Shown: piece after piece, positions 13,277 to 17,675 of the stretch
Layout of the letters: each line of letters opens with the position of its first letter
Position numbering within the stretch: position 1 is the stretch's first letter
Origin: an uncultured Phascolarctobacterium sp.
Lineage (GTDB): Bacteria; Bacillota; Negativicutes; Acidaminococcales; Acidaminococcaceae
Direction of reading: 5' to 3'
Length of the DNA stretch: 17,675 nucleotides
Assembly: GCA_900551335.1 (NCBI GenBank)
Contig: URVO01000009.1
Location: forward strand, 1 to 17,675
The notes under the pieces: generated by a model
Database searches by the model: none
Told to the model about the DNA's origin: nothing
What the model saw: the letters and a program-made list of their open reading frames with translations, nothing else
Program-made: the position numbers and the translations under genes

Positions 13277-14500
13277 TTAAACCACTTGGAAGATATAGAA
13301 TTTCAGATAATATGTCTCCGGCACATTCCAGAGAATCGGATGGTCAGGCGCCTGCTGACGTGCTTCAATCTGGCGCAGCGATACGTTGGCATCCTTTGCC
13401 GCATCATGCAGCATCTGCACGAAGAATTCCTCCTTCATGAAGTGCGAGCAGGAGCAGGTAGCCAGATAGCCGCCGCGCGGCAGCAGCTTCATCGCCTTGA
13501 GGTTGATTTCCTTATAGCCGCGGATAGCATTCTTCACCGTGCTGCCGGACTTCGTAAAGGCAGGCGGGTCGAGAATGATGAAGTCATATTCGTGCGAATG
13601 CTTGTTGAACAGCTCGCTCAGCAAATCAAAAACGTTCGCCTTGAGTCCGTGCATAACCTTGTCATAGCCGTTGATTTTGGCGTTATGGTCGGCCATCTGC
13701 ACGGCCTCCTCGCTGATGTCGACAGCAGTAACGCTGGCCGCACCGCCCTGCGCCGCATTGAGCGCAAAGGAGCCGGTATGCGTGAAGCAGTCCAGCACAT
13801 GCTTGCCCTTGGCTATTTTGGCAATCGCCTGACGGTTGTACTTCTGGTCGAGGAAAAAGCCGGTCTTTTGGCCGTTCTCCACATCAACAGTATAGTGAAT
13901 GCCGTTCTCCACAATTTCCGTCGTCACAGCGCCCGGATTTGGCAGCAGCTCTGTTTCGAACCACTGCTTGTTCTCGTCCAGTCCCTCCAGACGGCGAATT
14001 TTTACATCATTGCGCTCGAATAGACCGCGGATTTCCTGTCCCATCTCGCGCAGAATTTTAATCAGCAGCTCAAAAATCATCTGCTTGCGCACCTCGATGC
14101 CCAAGGACAGAGTCTGCGTTACCAAAAGGTCATTGAAGCGGTCGACAGTCAGGCCGGGGAACATATCCGCCTCACCAAAAATCAGACGGCAGCATTTAAA
14201 ATCCTGCTCGCCCATAACCGTCAGACGATAATCGAGCGCATAGCGCAGACGACGCTCCCAAAAAGCTTCGTCAAACTTGTCATTCGTATTCGTCGAAATA
14301 ATGCGCACGCGGATTTTGGATGTGTCATTGACAAAGCCGGTGCCCAGATATTTTCCCTTCGGCGTTACGACATCGACTAAATCGCCATTCTCGTAGCTGC
14401 CCTCAACCTTCGTCACCTCTTCGCCAAACACCCACGGATGGCCGCTACGCGCAGCGCGCTCTCCCTTCGGCGTCAGATAAAATTTTGCATATTTTCTCAT
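13277..14500 (-). CDS. RlmI/RlmK-like class I SAM-dependent rRNA methyltransferase
   Basis: 407 aa. Relatives methylate a cytosine in 23S rRNA (RlmI makes m5C1962 in E. coli). An N-terminal PUA-like RNA-binding domain (about 1-75, with GHPWVFGEEV at 20-29) is followed by a middle segment and a Rossmann methyltransferase domain. The SAM-binding motif I is VLDCFTHTGSF (235-245), acidic motif II is VTAVDIS (257-263) and motif IV is DPPAF (311-315). A TCSCSHF segment (348-354) supplies the cysteine that would attack the base (Cys349 or Cys351). GQKTGFFLDQ (210-219) is the family-specific loop. It is the last gene of its operon, 9 nt after the phosphodiesterase gene, with GAGAGGT overlapping that stop. 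The exact rRNA position cannot be inferred, so no symbol is given. Confidence 0.88.
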   Translation of the reverse strand: MRKYAKFYLTPKGERAARSGHPWVFGEEVTKVEGSYENGDLVDVVTPKGKYLGTGFVNDTSKIRVRIISTNTNDKFDEAFWERRLRYALDYRLTVMGEQDFKCCRLIFGEADMFPGLTVDRFNDLLVTQTLSLGIEVRKQMIFELLIKILREMGQEIRGLFERNDVKIRRLEGLDENKQWFETELLPNPGAVTTEIVENGIHYTVDVENGQKTGFFLDQKYNRQAIAKIAKGKHVLDCFTHTGSFALNAAQGGAASVTAVDISEEAVQMADHNAKINGYDKVMHGLKANVFDLLSELFNKHSHEYDFIILDPPAFTKSGSTVKNAIRGYKEINLKAMKLLPRGGYLATCSCSHFMKEEFFVQMLHDAAKDANVSLRQIEARQQAPDHPILWNVPETYYLKFYIFQVV

Positions 14501-14509
14501 ATGTACCTC

Positions 14510-14989
14510 TCAAAGCTTAATATATTCTACTTCCGGCGTCTTGCCTGCCTCCAAGGTCAGCACAGCAAAGCACGCCGCAGAGCCGCCGCGCGGACGCGAC
14601 GGACTCCCCGGATTGATAAGTAATGTGTCATCATAATACTCGCACAGCGGCTCATGCGTATGCCCAAAGACTACAATGTCCTGCCCCAGCTGGTGCGCCC
14701 AATAGCCAAGGTCGGCCTTGACGCTGTGCTCGATATATTTATGGCCATGCGTCAGCCAAAGCTTGTAGCCCTCCAGCTCCAGATATTCGTCAAACAGCAC
14801 GCCGTCGTCGATGTAATCACAGTTACCGCGCACGCTGACAGCTTTAATACCCGTCGCATGCTGTATCATGTTAGCGTCGGTCGCATGGTCACCCGTATGC
14901 AGCCACAGGTCTACCGGTGGTGTGAGCTGCAGAATCTTGCGCATCGCCTGCACACTGCCATGCGTGTCGCCAGTAATGCCTATTCTCAT
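14510..14989 (-). CDS. YfcE/MJ0936 family metallophosphoesterase
   Basis: 159 aa, a single calcineurin-like phosphoesterase domain and the usual length for the small YfcE/YsnB type. All metal-binding motifs are visible: GDTH with Asp8 and His10, HTGDH with Asp34, RGNCD with Asn56 and Asp58, THGH with His81, and GHTH with His110 and His112. Relatives use two divalent metal ions to cleave phosphodiesters in vitro; the cellular substrate is unknown. The ATG overlaps the rdgB stop (ATGA, 14989-14986), so translation is probably coupled. The rdgB-yfcE pairing occurs widely in Firmicutes, for example ysnA-ysnB, and suggests a shared role in nucleotide clean-up. Confidence 0.92.
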   Translation of the reverse strand: MRIGITGDTHGSVQAMRKILQLTPPVDLWLHTGDHATDANMIQHATGIKAVSVRGNCDYIDDGVLFDEYLELEGYKLWLTHGHKYIEHSVKADLGYWAHQLGQDIVVFGHTHEPLCEYYDDTLLINPGSPSRPRGGSAACFAVLTLEAGKTPEVEYIKL

Positions 14990-15579
14990 TTTTTCTTGCT
15001 CCAGATAGCAGCCAGCTTGCGGATAGCCTTGCCGCGGTGGCTGATTTTATTTTTCTCCTGCATAGTTGCCTCGCCCATGCCCTTGTGCAGCTCTGTCGAC
15101 CAGAACAGCGGGTCGTAGCCAAAGCCTTGGTCGCCCAGCGGCGCGTGCAGCAGCATGCCCTCGCAGATACCGTCGACCTCGTTGAGCACCTTGCCATCAG
15201 GCTGCGCTACGCACAGAGCGCAGCGGAAGCGGCAGGTACGCTTTACCTGAAACTTCATATTGTGCAAAAGCAGCTCATTGTTTTCCTCATCCTTCGCCTT
15301 TTCGCCGGCATAACGCGCACTGCGCACACCGGGAGCGCCGTCGAGTGCCTGCACCTCAAGGCCGGAATCATCAGCAATGCACGGCACGCCAAGCTTTTTC
15401 GCATAATAGACAGCCTTTTGGCGTGCATTCGCAGCAAAGGTGCGGCCTGTTTCCGCAGGCGGCTCCACAGCAGCAAAATCTGCCAGATATTTTATTTCGA
15501 TGGGCAGCTCCTTCAGCAAAGCCTTAAACTCCTCCACCTTGCCCTGATTATGGGTTGCAACAACTAATTCTTTAATCAT
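14986..15579 (-). CDS. rdgB: RdgB/HAM1 family non-canonical purine NTP pyrophosphatase
   Basis: 197 aa, usual length. It hydrolyses dITP, ITP and XTP to the monophosphates and pyrophosphate and keeps deaminated purines out of DNA and RNA. Family motifs are complete: ATHNQGKVEEF (8-18), ETGRTFAANARQKA (43-56), ADDSGLEVQALDGAPGVRSA (69-88), GFGYDPLF (152-159) and SHRGKA (180-185). It is cytosolic. The ATG at 15579 has a GAGGT about 11 nt upstream, and 23 nt separate it from the HDAC-family stop. It overlaps the following phosphodiesterase gene by 4 nt. Confidence 0.96.
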   Translation of the reverse strand: MIKELVVATHNQGKVEEFKALLKELPIEIKYLADFAAVEPPAETGRTFAANARQKAVYYAKKLGVPCIADDSGLEVQALDGAPGVRSARYAGEKAKDEENNELLLHNMKFQVKRTCRFRCALCVAQPDGKVLNEVDGICEGMLLHAPLGDQGFGYDPLFWSTELHKGMGEATMQEKNKISHRGKAIRKLAAIWSKKK

Positions 15580-15602
15580 TATTCACTAAAACCTCGTTTC
15601 GT

Positions 15603-16928
15603 TTAAATTGTGTCTATAAAGCCATCCGTAATCTGCTGTACGAAAACGTACTGCCAGCGTCCTGTCTTTTTCTCGCGCAGCGCTTCGTCCAGCGCCTTTT
15701 GGCGGCACTTCGCACAAATGCCGCGCGGCAGGCAGACGATGAACGCACTCTGGTCGCCAAAACGCGTACCCTCTGCTGCTGTCTGAATAGTAAAGTAGCC
15801 GCGGCAGTCGTTATGCGCACAATAATGCACGCTCTCCACCTGCTCCTCACGGATACCATCCTCATCATAATAAATATGCTTACGCCGCTGCCATAGGCCG
15901 CCGCATTTTTCCAGCAGGCGCTTCTGCTGCTCGTGCCTGCCAAAATACAGCTCGCCCGACGCTTCAATAAGCTGCTCCACGCGCTTATCACAGCGTGCGT
16001 CCTGCGGTCGCAGGCCGCGCAGATCAGGCTCCACAACCTTGCTGTAATCCATGCCGGCCATCGCCAGAATAATGCCCGTGTTGACATAGGGCAGCGCGCT
16101 TTCAATCGAATAGCCGCCCTCCAGCACAGCGATATCTGCCTTAAGCTTATCCGCCAGACGCGCATAGCCCTGCGCCGTAACCTGCATGGAGGCCAGCGGA
16201 TCGCTGAAATGATTATCCTGTCCGGCGCTGTTGATAATCAGCTCCGGCGCAAAATCCTCAAGGATAGGCGCAATCAGTCCATCGTATAAACGGTGCAGTC
16301 CCTTGTCGCCTGTCCCCGGCAAAAGCGGCAGATTGATATTCGTGCCCCAAGCCGCAGGACTGCCGGCCTCCTCAGGAAAGCCTGTACCCGGATAAAGCGT
16401 GCGTCCATCCTGATGGAAGGAGATATACAGCGTATCAGGATCATGATAGAACACATCCTGCGAGCCGTCGCCGTGATGCACATCGGTGTCCACGACAGCA
16501 ATTTTACGGATATTATACCTGCTCCTTAAATATTCTACCATTATTGCTTCAATATTAACAGTACAAAAACCACGAATTCCGTGGACAACGCGCATTGCAT
16601 GATGTCCCGGAGGACGCACCAGCGCAAAGGCACGCTTCACCTCGTGCTGCATCACTGCATCTGCCGCCGCCAGACAGCCTCCGGCAGAGGTCAGATGAGC
16701 AGGCGTAATCAAGCGCGCAATATTCGGCACGCCGACATGCACGCGCTGCAAATCATTGAGCTGTGCAAGCCGCGGACGGTACTCGCGAATCTCCTCGCAG
16801 TCGAAGAGTCCCTCCTCCTCCAGCTGGTCGCGCGTATATAAGAGGCGCTCCTGCCGCTCGGGATGCCCCGGGCTGATCATCCAGTCGAACGCCGGGAAGA
16901 ACACCAGACCTAAAGTATCCTTAGCCAT
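15603..16928 (-). CDS. Histone-deacetylase-family (AcuC-like) zinc amidohydrolase with C-terminal cysteine-rich domain
   Basis: 441 aa. The HDAC/AcuC domain (about 5-300) has every catalytic element: RPPGHHA with the His109-His110 pair, the zinc ligands Asp149 and His151 in DTDVHHGDGSQDVF (147-160), Asp238 in GQD, and EGGYS with Tyr273. Bacterial members deacetylate polyamines, acetyl-CoA synthetase or other N-acyl compounds; the substrate here is unknown. The usual domain ends near residue 300. The extra 140 residues contain Cys370-x4-Cys375 and Cys405-x2-Cys408, with Cys399 between them, which suggests a zinc ribbon. The ATG overlaps the preceding hydantoinase-family stop by one base (TGATG) and has a perfect GGAGGTGA (16943-16936 region) 7 nt upstream, so both coupled and strong independent initiation are possible. 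Confidence 0.88.
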   Translation of the reverse strand: MAKDTLGLVFFPAFDWMISPGHPERQERLLYTRDQLEEEGLFDCEEIREYRPRLAQLNDLQRVHVGVPNIARLITPAHLTSAGGCLAAADAVMQHEVKRAFALVRPPGHHAMRVVHGIRGFCTVNIEAIMVEYLRSRYNIRKIAVVDTDVHHGDGSQDVFYHDPDTLYISFHQDGRTLYPGTGFPEEAGSPAAWGTNINLPLLPGTGDKGLHRLYDGLIAPILEDFAPELIINSAGQDNHFSDPLASMQVTAQGYARLADKLKADIAVLEGGYSIESALPYVNTGIILAMAGMDYSKVVEPDLRGLRPQDARCDKRVEQLIEASGELYFGRHEQQKRLLEKCGGLWQRRKHIYYDEDGIREEQVESVHYCAHNDCRGYFTIQTAAEGTRFGDQSAFIVCLPRGICAKCRQKALDEALREKKTGRWQYVFVQQITDGFIDTI

Positions 16929-17675
16929 CAGAAGCTCACCTCCCTGCCCTGCACCTTATATAAAATTCCCGGACGCAGCTGCATCCTGAGATTATAAATA
17001 TCACCTGTATCGTAATAGCCATGCACCGTGCGGAAATGCTCACAGCTGACCAGCTCCGTCTCCGCATCAGGCAGCTGCCAGTCCGCTGTCTGCTCACGCA
17101 GCCAGCTGCTTAAAAGCTCCTCCGCCACCTTTTGCGTGAAGCGCTTGGGCAGCCGCTCCCTGCGTCCGCTCTCAGGAATGATGTAAAAGCCTTCGGTCGT
17201 GTCCGCGCGCAGTCCCGCGCTCAGCGTCGGCCTTGCAACCGCCGCGCCGATGGCATTCGCCACCATAGCGCCTGCAGGAATCTCCACCGGCAGCTCCATC
17301 GCCTCGCCCAAGGCCCTAATCAGTCCCGGTGCGCCGCCGCCCACGCCAATCAGCTGCGCAGGCACAAACTCCGTGCCGCGAATCACATCGTCCACTGTAT
17401 AAACAGGCTGCTTTGACCATTCGTCGAGCATTGCCTCAATAGTTTCTCTGATAATACCTACCGCGCTGGCGATAATCCTCTGCGCCTCCAGCCGCGGCTC
17501 GCTGCCGAATTTTTCCAGCGCCGCCAGCGACCTCGCCGTATCGCCAAAGCTCACATAGCCAGCCACAATCAGTGCATCGCTGAGCGTTGCCACCTCGCCG
17601 CCCACGGCCGCAGCAGGACCTTCACGCTCCGGTCCGACTGTATAGCCATCGGCAGTTTTGTGAATCCTGCTGTCG
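16928..17675 (-). CDS. Hydantoinase/oxoprolinase (HyuA) family protein, N-terminus outside window
   Basis: The reading frame is open to the window edge, so only the C-terminal 248 residues are seen. Whole family members are usually 500-700 aa, so more than half is missing. The visible part resembles the Hydantoinase_A domain: GPAAAVGGEVATLSDALIVAGY, then LIGVGGGAPGLIRAL and GAMVANAIGAAVARP, the glycine-rich actin-like ATPase end, followed by a short family-specific tail. (The first segment spans the internal GTG at 17605, which is not the true start.) Relatives hydrolyse cyclic imides or lactams such as hydantoins and 5-oxoproline with ATP. Whether this one does cannot be told, because the N-terminal domain and the HyuB partner lie outside. 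It is the first visible gene of the operon with the HDAC-family enzyme and rdgB-yfcE-rlmI. Confidence 0.82.
   Translation of the reverse strand, partial: DSRIHKTADGYTVGPEREGPAAAVGGEVATLSDALIVAGYVSFGDTARSLAALEKFGSEPRLEAQRIIASAVGIIRETIEAMLDEWSKQPVYTVDDVIRGTEFVPAQLIGVGGGAPGLIRALGEAMELPVEIPAGAMVANAIGAAVARPTLSAGLRADTTEGFYIIPESGRRERLPKRFTQKVAEELLSSWLREQTADWQLPDAETELVSCEHFRTVHGYYDTGDIYNLRMQLRPGILYKVQGREVSF

Noticed and set aside
17603..17605. GTG as start of the hydantoinase-family gene
   Set aside because: The frame continues without a stop to the window edge and encodes conserved family sequence upstream of this codon, so the true start lies outside.

Overview
The window is a dense bacterial chromosomal segment with housekeeping gene content. 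The Firmicutes-type layout (yggS-sepF-ylmH-divIVA cluster, T-box control of ileS), a class A penicillin-binding protein, a stand-alone biotin-dependent carboxyltransferase and roughly 50% GC fit a Negativicutes bacterium, perhaps Acidaminococcaceae. That placement is an inference from gene content, not a database result. I see no phage, insertion sequence, CRISPR array, tRNA or rRNA.

Region 1 (1-3842, + strand): bases 1-95 hold nothing I recognise. A strong promoter (96-124) and a perfect 9-bp inverted repeat precede a bifunctional PBP1A-type peptidoglycan synthase, which ends in an intrinsic terminator. A second single-gene unit follows, with its own promoter and terminator. It encodes a 456-aa carboxyltransferase of the oxaloacetate decarboxylase alpha / pyruvate carboxylase B family, without a biotin carrier domain. 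Its terminator hairpin is shared with the convergent CNNM/CorC-type membrane protein gene.

Region 2 (3843-8711, - strand): the CNNM/CBS-domain protein gene appears to start at TTG. Its only strong Shine-Dalgarno sequence lies 37 nt upstream, and a hairpin between the two would reduce the spacing to about 8 nt. The 313-base gap 5196-5508 holds this leader, a promoter, a 14-bp palindrome and a hairpin-rich intergenic repeat-like element. The gene for isoleucyl-tRNA synthetase follows. The 416-base gap upstream of it (8296-8711) holds a well-formed T-box leader with terminator, an AUC specifier candidate and a near-consensus promoter.

Region 3 (8712-13199, - strand): one tightly packed operon reads yggS-sepF-proC-ylmH-divIVA-histidine phosphatase, from a promoter at 13154-13182. 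It corresponds to the end of the division cluster in Gram-positive bacteria, with proC between sepF and ylmH where ylmG/yggT commonly sits.

Region 4 (13187-17675, - strand): a second operon reads hydantoinase/oxoprolinase-family gene (cut by the window edge)-histone-deacetylase-family gene with a C-terminal cysteine-rich extension-rdgB-yfcE-like phosphodiesterase-rlmI-like rRNA methyltransferase. It ends in a large intrinsic terminator. The first two genes overlap (TGATG) and rdgB/yfcE overlap (ATGA), so translational coupling is likely.

I did not find an obviously new multi-gene system. The most unusual signals are the hairpin-bridged start of the CNNM gene, the hydantoinase plus HDAC/zinc-ribbon pair, the PBP leader palindrome and the repeat-like element at 5343-5473.
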